A program made the position numbers and the translations under genes. A stretch of DNA of 46,119 bases from Marinagarivorans sp. (GTDB lineage: Bacteria; Pseudomonadota; Gammaproteobacteria; Pseudomonadales; Cellvibrionaceae). This document shows positions 37,174 through 46,058 of this stretch, piece after piece (within the stretch, counting starts at the first letter, position 1; the number at the start of each line of letters is the position of its first letter). A model generated the notes under the pieces. It was not told where the DNA came from. It searched no databases and was given only the letters and a program-made list of their open reading frames with translations. The DNA is taken from assembly GCA_028281865.1 (NCBI GenBank), contig JANQJB010000113.1, forward strand, positions 1 through 46,119, given 5' to 3'.

Positions 37174-37280
37174 GGAAAGTGGAGGAGGATAGATTTAAAA
37201 ATTAAGGTCGGTTACGCAGGTGACGGGAGAGGATAAAAAGAGTGCTGCAGACTAAAAAGGGGCTTTCGCCCCTTTTTTTA
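37174..37280 (+). ncRNA. Candidate GGA-rich small RNA (Rsm/Csr-sponge-like)
   Basis: A possible -10 TACAAT (37162-37167) is followed by about 107 bases with six GGA motifs, including GGAGGAGGA (37181-37189), and a GCAG/CTGC stem. It ends in a strong intrinsic terminator (37254-37279). GGA motifs are the binding core of CsrA/RsmA proteins. There is no good -35 and no GacA-type palindrome, and the GGA motifs are not clearly in hairpin loops. The GGAGG run precedes no start codon, so it is not simply a ribosome site. Confidence 0.35.
37254..37279. terminator. Bidirectional intrinsic terminator after gap
   Basis: AAAAAGGGGC-TTTC-GCCCCTTTTTTT forms a GGGGC/GCCCC stem flanked by A and T runs. It can therefore end transcription of gap on the minus strand and of the candidate sRNA on the plus strand. 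Confidence 0.88.
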
Positions 37281-37294
37281 TTTTTTATATTTTA

Positions 37295-38305
37295 TTAAGA
37301 ATTAACGTTCATAATTGCTTTAGTTGTATCGAGCATTCTGTTTGAAAAACCCCACTCATTATCATACCAAGCTAGTACTTTAACTTGGTTGCCACCGATA
37401 ACGCGTGTTTGCGTTGCATCAAAAATACTTGACGCACTATTGTGATTAAAATCGCTGGAAACAAGTGGTGCAGTATTGACTGCTAGAACACCATCAAACT
37501 TTGAATTAGCAGCGCTAGTTAAAATTTCGTTTATTTCTTCAACGCTGGTATCACGTTTTGCTTGAAAGGTTAAATCTAGCATTGACACATTAATCGTCGG
37601 AACGCGAACGGCCAAACCGTCGAGCTTACCTTTTAGCTCAGGAATGACCAAACCGATTGCTGCGGCAGCTCCAGTCTTAGTTGGAATTAATGAGTGACCG
37701 GCAGCGCGAGCGCGATACATATCTTTGTGGTAAGCATCGGTAATATTCTGGTCGTTGGTAAATGCATGAATGGTATTTGCTAGACCAGATTCGATGCCGA
37801 CAGTTTCATGCAACGCAGCCGCAAGAGGAGCAAGGCAATTGGTTGTACAAGATGCGTTAGAGATAACCTTGTGAGCGCTTGTGAGTTCACCGTGGTTGAC
37901 CCCGTAGACAACGGTTAAATCTGCCTCTTTACCCGGAGCAGAAATTAATACGTTGTTAGCGCCGGCATCTAAATGCAGAGCTGCTTTATCGCGTGCAGTA
38001 AAAATTCCGGTGCACTCGTAGACAATATCGATTCCGAGGTCCTTCCACGGCAGTTCAGCGGGATTGCGCTCGGCAAGAATTTGAATTTTATGACCGTTTA
38101 CAGTAATCGATTCTTCGTCAGATATTACATCTGCGTTAAAGGTACCGTGAACAGTATCGTATTTAAGAAGGTGAGCGTTGATCTCGGGCGAGCCTAAATC
38201 ATTAATTGCAACGATTTCGATTTCACTTTGAAGATCGCGTTCAACAATTGCGCGCAATACGTTGCGACCGATGCGTCCAAAACCATTAATAGCAATGCGA
38301 GCCAT
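37295..38305 (-). CDS. gap: Glyceraldehyde-3-phosphate dehydrogenase, type I
   Basis: This 336-residue NAD-dependent enzyme oxidises glyceraldehyde 3-phosphate to 1,3-bisphosphoglycerate. INGFGRIGR (about 5-13) binds [16 protein letters not shown] holds the catalytic Cys (about 154). The [12 protein letters not shown] end is typical of the family. AGGAGC precedes the ATG. It is divergent from zwf-edd-eda, whose product it consumes. The long leader contains conserved-looking RNA structure (38340-38525). Confidence 0.96.
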   Translation of the reverse strand: MARIAINGFGRIGRNVLRAIVERDLQSEIEIVAINDLGSPEINAHLLKYDTVHGTFNADVISDEESITVNGHKIQILAERNPAELPWKDLGIDIVYECTGIFTARDKAALHLDAGANNVLISAPGKEADLTVVYGVNHGELTSAHKVISNASCTTNCLAPLAAALHETVGIESGLANTIHAFTNDQNITDAYHKDMYRARAAGHSLIPTKTGAAAAIGLVIPELKGKLDGLAVRVPTINVSMLDLTFQAKRDTSVEEINEILTSAANSKFDGVLAVNTAPLVSSDFNHNSASSIFDATQTRVIGGNQVKVLAWYDNEWGFSNRMLDTTKAIMNVNS

Positions 38306-38339
38306 TTTCTTGCTCCTAAATAATTAATAAAAAGTAACT

Positions 38340-38525
38340 AATAGATGAATGGTAAAGCAAAAATAAAAGGCCGGAGACGGCACAGGATGCGAACTCAGAT
38401 ATGTGCCCCGTTGGGCATCTTTATGGCGCCAAGAACACTCTCGCCTAGCAGCCGACCATCAGGCTAAGCTCACCCTGGCATTACCCCAACTGCGGTGCTT
38501 TCGGCAAACTGACGCAAGATATTGT
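38340..38525 (-). ncRNA. Candidate structured leader or small RNA upstream of gap
   Basis: Read on the minus strand, about 185 bases before gap are GC-richer than their surroundings and strongly foldable. GTTGGG pairs with CCCAAC around an inner domain. A 6-bp GGCACA/TGTGCC hairpin follows. A short GCCG-TCTC-CGGC stem then leads into CTTTTATTTTT, about 70 bases before the gap start. This could be an attenuated leader or a separately terminated sRNA. I tested 6S, tmRNA, RNase P, SRP and common riboswitch signatures by eye without a match. Confidence 0.35.
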
Positions 38526-38649
38526 CTAGCAAAAACCACGTGACAATTTGCAATTCAAATCAGTATCTACCGCCAAGCGCCGAAATTTCGGTGTCTTAGG
38601 GCTTTTCAGGTGGCGGGATTATCCGTAATCGGAGTTGAAAAAGCAACCT

Positions 38650-38864
38650 GCGAACAACTAAAATACGGCCGCGGATTTGCGCTAGCCAGCTTTGCAGACT
38701 CTCGTTTCTGAAGAAACTAGCGTATCCTGGCGTTTTCGTTCGCAAATTCGTTTCACAGAAGAGCCCCGGTTGTGGCGGGGTGCCGAATTGGCATGATGGC
38801 TCTGAGGCCTCTTTTCCCTGTCCGAGTGATTGCTTCCCGACATTCGCCGCATATGGGCGATGTC
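38650..38864 (+). other. Highly structured region upstream of zwf
   Basis: On the plus strand, nested complementary segments follow one another. GCGAAC (38650-38655) pairs with GTTCGC (38738-38743) around CGCTA/TAGCG and a GTTTC-TGAA-GAAAC hairpin. Next is a three-way-junction-like unit closed by AGAGCC/GGCTCT (38760-38803) with CCG/CGG and TGCC/GGCA arms. Last is a 9-bp stem with one bulge (38839-38848 with 38855-38864). It ends 55 bp before zwf. No known RNA family was recognised. Confidence 0.4.
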
Positions 38865-38919
38865 TGATGAGCTTAGCAATTAATATGTATTAAGTGACCT
38901 AAGGTGGGTAAGAATCATT

Positions 38920-40365
38920 ATGAGTACCGATATTCTACTATTCGGTGGTACCGGCGACTTGGCTTTACGCAAGCTTTATCCCGCGTTTTATTACCTCAAG
39001 TTGAACGGCGTATTGCCCGCCGATATTAAAATTGTCGGCGTTGCGCGGCGCGCTAATACCCAGGAAGGTTTTCTGGCAACTGTAAAAGAGTGGATGATTC
39101 AGCACACGGGTTCACTCTACGATGATGAAGTTTTTAATGAATTTGGCAAATGTTTGACTTTTGCGCAGGGGGATTCCACAGAGGCTGAGGAGCTCAGGCG
39201 CATTAGTGATGAACATTTTCGCGCTGACGGCCAATTAATTGTTTATTTTTCTGTCCCTCCCAGCATCTTCGGTGGCATCTGCACCGCGTTGGAAGAGGGT
39301 GGCTTGATCAAACCCAATACGCGCGTCGTTGTGGAAAAACCCTTGGGTAACGACTGCGCTTCCTTTATGGCCATTAATGAAGAAATGCGCCGCGTTTTTA
39401 ACGAGAATCAGGTTTATCGCATTGATCATTATTTGGGAAAAGAGTCAGTGCAAAATCTACTTGCACTGCGTTTTGCTAACGATATTTTCCAACCTATTTG
39501 GAATGGCCGTTATATCGACCATATTCAGATTACCGTTTCCGAGTCCGTGGGTTGTGGCAACCGACGTGATTTTTATGAGGAAACAGGTGCGATTCGCGAC
39601 ATGGTTCAAAATCACTTACTTCAGGTATTGTGCTTGACTTGCATTGAACCGCCTGCGTCGTTGGATGCTGAAAGTGTTCGCACGGAAAAGCTCAAAATTC
39701 TAAAGTGTTTAAGGCCGATCACAACTGAAAATGTCGCTGAATTGACTGTGCGCGGGCAATATGCTGCTGGCGAAGTGGACGGTGAACAGGTGCCGGGTTA
39801 TAACGAGGAGGGAGACGGGACTCCGGGCATGGCCGAGACTTATGTGGCGATAAAAGCCGAGGTGGAAAGCTTCCGCTGGTCGGGCACACCCATTTATCTG
39901 CGCACGGGTAAAAGGCTTAATGCGCGCCACGCGGAGATTGTCATCACTTTTAAACAAAACAGAGCCAGACTTTTCGCCGATCAAGCCAGCGACAAGTGCG
40001 CTAATCAGCTGGTGATTAACCTTCAACCCGATGAAGGTATTAAAATCCATATGAAAAACAAACAAGCTGGTTTGGATGAGCGTATGCCGCTTGAAAATCG
40101 GTTTATGGACCTTTCGTTTAGCGATAACGCGCGCGCCAAAAAGCACGATGCCTACACGCGCCTGCTCTATGACGTTATCCGTGGCGATCAGACATTATTT
40201 GTCAGTGAGCGTGAAATCGAAGCGGCTTGGAAGTGGGTTGATGCTATTCGAGCGGGCTGGGCAGAGCGAGACCAAAAACCTTGCCAATATACAGCCGGCT
40301 CCACGGGCCCGTCTGATGCGGATGAGTTTATGGCAGCCGACGGCCGCAGTTGGAATAATTTTTGA
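38920..40365 (+). CDS. zwf: Glucose-6-phosphate 1-dehydrogenase
   Basis: This 481-residue cytoplasmic enzyme oxidises glucose 6-phosphate to 6-phosphoglucono-lactone with NAD(P). GGTGDLALRKLYPA (about 8-21) is the nucleotide-binding fingerprint. EKPLGND and RIDHYLGKE (about 167-175) carry the catalytic His and substrate-binding residues. AAGGTGG precedes the ATG. It begins a zwf-edd-eda run with a 188-bp gap before edd. The usual lactonase gene (pgl) is not present. Confidence 0.96.
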   Translation: MSTDILLFGGTGDLALRKLYPAFYYLKLNGVLPADIKIVGVARRANTQEGFLATVKEWMIQHTGSLYDDEVFNEFGKCLTFAQGDSTEAEELRRISDEHFRADGQLIVYFSVPPSIFGGICTALEEGGLIKPNTRVVVEKPLGNDCASFMAINEEMRRVFNENQVYRIDHYLGKESVQNLLALRFANDIFQPIWNGRYIDHIQITVSESVGCGNRRDFYEETGAIRDMVQNHLLQVLCLTCIEPPASLDAESVRTEKLKILKCLRPITTENVAELTVRGQYAAGEVDGEQVPGYNEEGDGTPGMAETYVAIKAEVESFRWSGTPIYLRTGKRLNARHAEIVITFKQNRARLFADQASDKCANQLVINLQPDEGIKIHMKNKQAGLDERMPLENRFMDLSFSDNARAKKHDAYTRLLYDVIRGDQTLFVSEREIEAAWKWVDAIRAGWAERDQKPCQYTAGSTGPSDADEFMAADGRSWNNF

Positions 40366-40454
40366 TTTGTTTTCGATTTAATTTTGTTTTCTATTTGATT
40401 TGTTTTCAAGAAATCTCACGTTCTATTAAGTTTTAGGTGTCTTCGTCAGTTTGT

Positions 40455-40476
40455 GCAGGTATTCGCGGGTACCTGC
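40455..40476. promoter_or_regulatory. Inverted repeat upstream of edd
   Basis: A perfect 7-bp pair GCAGGTA/TACCTGC with an 8-base spacer lies about 80 bp before the edd start. It could be a repressor operator or a hairpin. It does not match the HexR consensus expected for these genes. Confidence 0.35.
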
Positions 40477-40553
40477 TGTATGATACCGGTGTCATTTTGG
40501 CAGAGTTGGGAAAGCAACCTTCAGTAGGGATAACAACGGTGAGGAGTTAAAGT

Positions 40554-42374
40554 TTGAACCCAGTAGTAGAAGAAGTTACTGCAAGGATAATTGAACGCAG
40601 TAAGCCGCATCGCGATGCTTATGTACGCGCGATGCGAGATACAATGGAAAATAACCCCCCAAAAAAACGCTTGTCTTGCGGCAATTTAGCACATGCGTAT
40701 GCCGCCTGTGGTCAGGGCGATAAAGATACTATTCGCCTTATGCAAAGTGCCAATTTGGGCATTATCAATTCTTATAACGATATGCTTTCAGCGCACCAGC
40801 CGCTACAGCATTATCCGGACATCATCAAACAAGCTGCACGTGAAATTGGTTCGACTGCGCAAGTTGCAGGCGGAGTTCCGGCGATGTGCGATGGCGTTAC
40901 CCAGGGCCAGGCAGGGATGGAGCTGAGCCTGTTTAGCCGCGATGTCATTGCCATGGCAACGGCGGTTGGGCTTACTCACAATATGTTCGATGGTAATTTA
41001 TTTTTGGGCGTTTGTGACAAAATTGTGCCGGGTATGGTTGAGGGTGCGTTGGCCTTTGGGCACCTTCCTGCGGTATTTGTGCCGGCAGGACCTATGTCCT
41101 CGGGTATTCCTAACAAGGAAAAAGCGAAGGTTCGCCAGCAGTTCGCCGCGGGTGAGTGCGACGAAGACAAATTGCTCGAAGCTGAAACAGCGTCTTATCA
41201 CAGCCCGGGAACCTGCACGTTTTACGGTACGGCTAATTCCAACCAAATGTTAGTAGAAATGCTCGGTATTCAGCTACCGGGTTCGTCATTTGTTCATCCT
41301 GATTCGTCTTTGCGCGAGCCTTTGACAAAAGCTGCTGTTATGCAGCTGGTAAAAAATACCGAGTCCGCCGGAAACTATCGGCCTTTATGGCAAGTTCTTA
41401 CAGAAAAAGCTTTTGTTAATGCAATTGTCGGTTTACTCGCTACGGGCGGTTCTACCAACCATACGATGCACCTTGTTGCTATGGCGCGTGCAGCAGGTAT
41501 CACATTAACGTGGGAGGATATGGATCGGCTATCGCGTGCGGTTCCTCTGCTTGCACGTGTTTATCCCAACGGTGAGGCGGATGTTAATCATTTCCATGCT
41601 GCCGGTGGGATGGGCTATCTGGTTTATGAACTACGTCGTGGCCAGCTGCTCAACGAAGACGTTGTCAACATTATGGGCGAAGGTTTGCAGTTCTATCAGA
41701 AGGCTCCGGTATTGAATGATAGTGGTGCTGTAGAGTGGTTAGATGATGTGAGTTCCTCGTCGGATACGTCGATATTGAGAAGTGTTGATGAGCCTTTCGA
41801 CACGGAAGGTGGCCTGCGTTTACTCGAGGGCAATCTGGGGCAGGGGGTCATAAAAATTTCTGCCGTTGCGCCGGAAAATCGCGTGGTTGAAGCTCCGTGT
41901 ATTGTGTTTGAAGACCAAAATGAATTAATTGCCGCATTTAAGCGCGGTGAGCTTGAGCGCGACTTCGTTGCGGTTGTGCGTTTTCAAGGCCCATGCGCTA
42001 ACGGTATGCCCGAATTACATAAAATGACACCGCCGCTGGGCCTTTTGCAAGACCGTGGATTTAAAGTGGCTCTTATTACCGATGGGCGTATGTCTGGTGC
42101 GTCTGGTAAGGTTCCCGCCGGCATTCATGTTTCGCCCGAAGCGTTGAAAGGAGGCTTACTGGCAAAAGTGAAAACGGGTGATGTGGTGCGTTTCGACGCT
42201 AACGAGGGCGTGATTGAGCTAAAGGTCAGCGAGGCTGAATTAGCTTCGCGGCCCGAGGCAGAATTGCCGGTGCGAGCACAAAATTTGGGCCGCAACTTAT
42301 TTGGTGGGTTGCGCGCATTGGCAGACCGCTCCCAAAACGGTGCTGGAGTATTTAACCAATATATCGATTTTTAA
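40554..42374 (+). CDS. edd: 6-phosphogluconate dehydratase
   Basis: This 606-residue iron-sulfur dehydratase of the IlvD/Edd family converts 6-phosphogluconate to KDPG. Family features include [59 protein letters not shown] and [18 protein letters not shown], with cysteines for the 4Fe-4S cluster. The start is the TTG at 40554. GAGGAG sits seven bases upstream, and the [16 protein letters not shown] opening aligns with E. coli Edd. It lies 14 bp before eda. Confidence 0.97.
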   Translation: MNPVVEEVTARIIERSKPHRDAYVRAMRDTMENNPPKKRLSCGNLAHAYAACGQGDKDTIRLMQSANLGIINSYNDMLSAHQPLQHYPDIIKQAAREIGSTAQVAGGVPAMCDGVTQGQAGMELSLFSRDVIAMATAVGLTHNMFDGNLFLGVCDKIVPGMVEGALAFGHLPAVFVPAGPMSSGIPNKEKAKVRQQFAAGECDEDKLLEAETASYHSPGTCTFYGTANSNQMLVEMLGIQLPGSSFVHPDSSLREPLTKAAVMQLVKNTESAGNYRPLWQVLTEKAFVNAIVGLLATGGSTNHTMHLVAMARAAGITLTWEDMDRLSRAVPLLARVYPNGEADVNHFHAAGGMGYLVYELRRGQLLNEDVVNIMGEGLQFYQKAPVLNDSGAVEWLDDVSSSSDTSILRSVDEPFDTEGGLRLLEGNLGQGVIKISAVAPENRVVEAPCIVFEDQNELIAAFKRGELERDFVAVVRFQGPCANGMPELHKMTPPLGLLQDRGFKVALITDGRMSGASGKVPAGIHVSPEALKGGLLAKVKTGDVVRFDANEGVIELKVSEAELASRPEAELPVRAQNLGRNLFGGLRALADRSQNGAGVFNQYIDF

Positions 42375-42388
42375 ATGAGGTAATAGAC

Positions 42389-43024
42389 GTGACCTTAACC
42401 AGAGAATGGTTGGAGCCAATCGGCGTTATGCCGGTAATTGTTTTAAATGCAGTAGAAGAAGCTGTGCCAGTCGCAGAAGCACTTTATGAAGGTGGGATTA
42501 AAGCTGTTGAAATAACCTTGCGCACTGATGCGGCACTTGATTCGATAAAACAAATAAAAAAAGAGTGCCCCGATATTATTGTCGGCGCGGGAACATTAAT
42601 TAACGAGCAAAACGTTGAGCAAGTCGCCGAGTGTGAAGTGGATTTTGCCGTGTCTCCAGGTATGACTGAAAAACTGGTTAAGAAGGCTGAAGCCTGCAAT
42701 GTTAACTTATTACCCGGCGTTGCAAGCTGTTCCGAAGTGTTGCGAGGCATGGAGCTTGGTTTAAGCTGTTTTAAACTTTTCCCAGCTGCTGCTGTGGGCG
42801 GATTAAATTTATTAAAGTCGATCTACGGCCCACTGCCACAAGCGAGCTTTTGCCCGACAGGTGGCCTGAAAATAGATGATTTCGATCAATACCTCGCCTT
42901 GCCAAATGTTGCCTGTGTTGGCGGTACTTGGTTAGTTCCCAAAGACGCAGTTGCTAGTAAAAATTGGTCGGCCATTACTGAAATTGCAAAGCGGACGGTT
43001 GCCAAGGTTGAAGCTGTAGCTTAA
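42389..43024 (+). CDS. eda: KDPG (2-keto-3-deoxy-6-phosphogluconate) aldolase
   Basis: This 211-residue class I aldolase cleaves KDPG to pyruvate and glyceraldehyde 3-phosphate. VEITLRT holds the catalytic Glu (about 46), and CFKLFPAAAVGG holds the Schiff-base Lys (about 128). GTGGLKIDDF-like FCPTGGLKIDD closes the barrel. The start is a GTG at 42389 with TGAGG upstream. It is the last gene of the zwf-edd-eda unit, followed by two hairpins. Confidence 0.96.
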   Translation: MTLTREWLEPIGVMPVIVLNAVEEAVPVAEALYEGGIKAVEITLRTDAALDSIKQIKKECPDIIVGAGTLINEQNVEQVAECEVDFAVSPGMTEKLVKKAEACNVNLLPGVASCSEVLRGMELGLSCFKLFPAAAVGGLNLLKSIYGPLPQASFCPTGGLKIDDFDQYLALPNVACVGGTWLVPKDAVASKNWSAITEIAKRTVAKVEAVA

Positions 43025-43034
43025 TTTTTTAACG

Positions 43035-43075
43035 TTTTTTATTATATTTGGTGGGCGACTAAATATAATAAAAAA
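43035..43075. other. Long AT hairpin after eda
   Basis: A perfect 15-bp inverted repeat (TTTTTTATTATATTT with its complement) with an 11-base spacer lies directly after eda and before the terminator. It may protect the 3' end or contribute to termination. Confidence 0.6.
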
Positions 43076-43110
43076 AGCCTTGAGCAATATATACCCAAGG
43101 CTTTTTATTT
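43071..43110. terminator. Intrinsic terminator between eda and the hypothetical gene
   Basis: AAAAAGCCTTG pairs with CAAGGCTTTTT, followed by ATTTTT on the plus strand. The A run on the other side makes it usable from both directions, ending eda and the convergent gene. Confidence 0.85.
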
Positions 43111-43124
43111 TTCGAGTAGCAAAA

Positions 43125-43589
43125 TCATTCGTGCGTTCGAGACAACTTCATTACGTCTTGAATTAAGTTTGCAAGACTAAATGAACTACCGTCTTTTAAT
43201 TCGCCCCTAATTTGGTTGATAACCGTTTTTTCCTTTTCCTGCACCAGCGCAATCTCAAATTGTCCATCGATTTGCGTTTTTTCAGCAGCGCCGTCCGAAA
43301 TTTCCAGTCTACTGCTGAGTGTAAGAAACCCGCGATGCGTTAGCACGGCATTTTCTAACGCTTCTTGCCGAATTAATTGCTCGTATTGTAAATAACCTGC
43401 TGAAGCCAGCCACATCATCGTGTGCAGACATGATTCGTGGCGAGTGCTGTGAAGGCCAAATTCGTCTGGCTCATCTGGCCCGGAGATATCTTCCACGTAC
43501 AAACTCGTTTTGCGCGGAAACGATATATACAGCGCAAGTAGAATTTTGGCTGTGTCACGGTAAAAATCATCAATATGAATATCAGACAC
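43125..43589 (-). CDS. Hypothetical protein, possibly winged-helix-like
   Basis: This 154-residue soluble protein belongs to no family I recognise. The N-terminal half has helix-rich segments (ILLALYISFPRKTSLYVEDI, HTMMWLASAGYLQYEQ, NAVLTHRGFLTLSS) that look like a winged-helix arrangement. The latter half is charged. The start is a GTG at 43589 with GGAG about nine bases upstream. It is downstream of alaA in the same orientation (85 bp). The function is unknown. Confidence 0.6.
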   Translation of the reverse strand: MSDIHIDDFYRDTAKILLALYISFPRKTSLYVEDISGPDEPDEFGLHSTRHESCLHTMMWLASAGYLQYEQLIRQEALENAVLTHRGFLTLSSRLEISDGAAEKTQIDGQFEIALVQEKEKTVINQIRGELKDGSSFSLANLIQDVMKLSRTHE

Positions 43590-43674
43590 CGTAAATACTC
43601 CACAAAAAACACTATAGCCTGCCTCAAAATTACCGAGCTTGTCTCAATTGTGCTCGCTAATTTTGAGATAAGTT

Positions 43675-44895
43675 TTATTTTCGATAATGTTGTAAAAAAT
43701 TACCGAGCTTTTTAATAGATTTTTCTAATTCTTCCTTTACCGGCAGAAAAACGATGCGCAGGTGATCTGGCTCAGGCCAGTTAAATGCAGTTCCCTGCAC
43801 GAGTAAAACCTTTTCTTGTAAAAGAAAATCTAAAATCAACTGTTGGTCATCATCGTATTGATAGATTGAGCGATCTATCTTCGGGAACAAATAAATTGCA
43901 CCCTTGGGTTTCACGCACGAGATGCCGGGAATTTTTTCTAAGGCTGCAAGCGCAGTATTGCGTTGCTCTAACATGCGCCCACCCGGTAAAATTAATTCAT
44001 TAATACTTTGATAACCACCCAGTGCAGTTTGCACTGCAAACATCGCCGGAACATTTGCGCACAGTCGCATTGAGCTTAGCATCTCAAGCCCTTTTATATA
44101 TTCTGGTGCTCTTTGCTTAGCACCTTGCACGACCACCCAGCCCGAGCGAAACCCAGCGAGACGATAGGATTTCGATAGCCCGTTAAAACTCAGGCAGAGT
44201 ACGTCCGTGACGAGGCGACCCATCGGAATAAATTCCGCGTCGTCATAAACAATTTTGCTGTAAATTTCGTCAGCGAAAATAACCAGGTTATTCTCACGTG
44301 CGATTTCGACAATCTGTTCGAGAAAGTCCTTGCCGTATACCGCTCCCGTGGGGTTGTTGGGGTTAATAACCACAATGGCACGGGTATTCTTTGATATTTT
44401 TGCTTGAATATCGCTGATATCAGGCTGCCAATCTGCTTGCTCGTCACAGTAATAGTGAACTGCCTTAGCGCCCGAGAGCCTTACCGCCGCGGTCCAAAGA
44501 GGATAGTCGGGAGAGGGTACTAGCACCTCATCGCCGTTGTTGAGTAAGGCTTGGCACGCCATAACAATCAATTCGCTTACGCCGTTTCCGAGAAAGATGT
44601 CTTCGATTTCGACGTTGGGGATATCGAGGCGTTGGCACTCTTGCATAATCGCTTTACGGGCGGCAAATAAGCCTTTAGAGTGCGTATAACCTTGGGCGGC
44701 GCGCAGGTTATGAATGACGTCTGTGATAATCTCATCGGGTGCGTCAAACCCAAATGGTGCGGGATTGCCGATGTTCAATTTTAGAATTTTGTGGCCGTCT
44801 TCTTCTAAGCGAGCTGCATGTTCAAGCACAGGCCCGCGTATGTCGTAATAGACGTCGTTGAGTTTTTCCGATTTATCAATTTTTAAAGTTCCCAT
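43675..44895 (-). CDS. alaA: AlaA-type alanine/pyridoxal-phosphate aminotransferase
   Basis: This 406-residue fold-type I PLP aminotransferase probably makes alanine from pyruvate and glutamate. Visible are NIGNPAPFGFDAPDE (about 41-55), NPNNPTGAVYGK (about 176-187), FADEIYSKIVYDD and the PLP lysine segment FNGLSKSYRLAGFRSGW (Lys about 240). The N-terminal ...VYYDIRGPVLEHA is typical of YfbQ/AlaA. Length and motifs are normal. It is divergent from msrB. Confidence 0.9.
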   Translation of the reverse strand: MGTLKIDKSEKLNDVYYDIRGPVLEHAARLEEDGHKILKLNIGNPAPFGFDAPDEIITDVIHNLRAAQGYTHSKGLFAARKAIMQECQRLDIPNVEIEDIFLGNGVSELIVMACQALLNNGDEVLVPSPDYPLWTAAVRLSGAKAVHYYCDEQADWQPDISDIQAKISKNTRAIVVINPNNPTGAVYGKDFLEQIVEIARENNLVIFADEIYSKIVYDDAEFIPMGRLVTDVLCLSFNGLSKSYRLAGFRSGWVVVQGAKQRAPEYIKGLEMLSSMRLCANVPAMFAVQTALGGYQSINELILPGGRMLEQRNTALAALEKIPGISCVKPKGAIYLFPKIDRSIYQYDDDQQLILDFLLQEKVLLVQGTAFNWPEPDHLRIVFLPVKEELEKSIKKLGNFLQHYRK

Positions 44896-44998
44896 GTTAA
44901 ACCTACCAAGACAGACGTAATCTCATAACCTATAGCAGACGTAATTTGTAAGTCTACGTAAATAAAAACCTAAGCAATTAGTTTAAGTGTAATTGATT

Positions 44999-45400
44999 AT
45001 GACAGATGAAACAGTGAAAGACGATGCTCATTGGAAAAAGGTGTTAACACCTGAGCAATACCATATTTGCCGCGAAGGCGGCACTGAACGCGCGTTTACC
45101 GGTGAATATTGGGATTGTAAGAAAGAGGGGCGCTACCTTTGCCGTTGCTGCGGAGAACCACTATTTGATTCCAAGACTAAATATGATTCTGGCAGTGGCT
45201 GGCCGAGCTTTTATCAAGCTATGGAAAACTCTAGCATCGCAGAGATACTTGATCGCAGCCACGGGATGGTACGCACAGAAATACAATGCAGTAAATGTAA
45301 GGCCCATTTGGGTCACGTATTTACCGATGGGCCTCAACCTACGGGGCTGCGCTATTGTGTAAATTCGGCGTCTATCTCGTTAGAGGAAGGGGAGGAGTAA
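44999..45400 (+). CDS. msrB: Peptide-methionine (R)-S-oxide reductase MsrB
   Basis: This 133-residue cytoplasmic repair enzyme reduces the R form of methionine sulfoxide. Two CxxC zinc pairs (CRCCGEPLF and [12 protein letters not shown]), [10 protein letters not shown] and RYCVNSASI with the catalytic Cys are all present. I chose the ATG at 44999 rather than the TTG two codons earlier. Its stop overlaps the start of the following glycosylase gene (TAATG), so the two are co-translated repair genes. Confidence 0.95.
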   Translation: MTDETVKDDAHWKKVLTPEQYHICREGGTERAFTGEYWDCKKEGRYLCRCCGEPLFDSKTKYDSGSGWPSFYQAMENSSIAEILDRSHGMVRTEIQCSKCKAHLGHVFTDGPQPTGLRYCVNSASISLEEGEE

Positions 45401-46058
45401 TGCGGAGTTTTGAGGATATTTACCAAACTGCTGTCATGCATAAGGGAAGCGTTGATGTGGTGGAAGCTAATTTGCCAAAAGCGAAGTCCCCGTCCCAGCT
45501 GAAAAAGTTAAGCGATGCTCATTATCTTTCAGAAATCTCGCGGCGTATTTTTAGAGCTGGATTAAAGCACGAAATGGTCGATAAGAAATGGCCCGCGTTT
45601 GATAAAGCTTTTAAAGGTTTCGACATACGATTTTGTGCGATGCTAAGTGACGAAGATATTGAAAGTTACATGGATGACAAACGCTTAATCCGTCATATGG
45701 GAAAAATAAAATCGATAAGAAGCAATGCACAATTTATTGAAAACGTGGTACGTGAGTATAACAGTTTTGGTGATTTTCTTGCCGGATGGCCTGTCGAAGA
45801 AATTGTTGAACTTTGGTTTTATTTAAAAAAGCACGGTGCCCAATTGGGTGGGCGATCAGGTTCACTATTTTTACGAATGGTTGGTAAAGACACTTTTATT
45901 TTGACAGACGATGTTGTGGCCGTTTTAAAAGCAGAGAATATTGTCAGTAAAACGCCGACTAGCCAGCGTGATATCCGAGCGACTCAAGATGCGTTCAATC
46001 AATGGAAACAAGAGAGTGGTAGGCCAATGTGTGAGATAAGTCGGATTGTTTCGATGAG
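45400..46058 (+). CDS. tag: DNA-3-methyladenine glycosylase I family protein (3' end unreliable)
   Basis: This base-excision repair enzyme of the Tag family would remove 3-methyladenine. The helical core shows RIFRAGLKHEMVDKKWPAFDKAF, a region of RLIRHMGKIKSIRSNA and late DDVVAVLKAENIVSKTPTSQRD. Residues up to about 219 (ending CEISRIVSMS) look natural and near the expected C terminus. The reading frame then continues open to 46119, but only through the right arm of a perfect palindrome that copies the gene's own end backwards. I therefore end the reliable part at the palindrome centre. No stop codon is available. It lacks the N-terminal zinc cysteine of E. coli Tag. It starts within the msrB stop, with GGAGG close upstream. 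Confidence 0.8.

Noticed and set aside
38340-38525. 6S RNA, tmRNA, RNase P RNA or a tRNA in the gap leader
   Set aside because: A GTTCGCATCC stretch resembles a T-loop, but flanking stems do not pair as in a tRNA. None of the conserved 6S, tmRNA or RNase P core sequences are present.
38682-38879. 65-codon minus-strand frame in the gap-zwf region
   Set aside because: It overlaps the inverted-repeat structures, and its composition (Arg/Ser/His) is typical of a chance frame.
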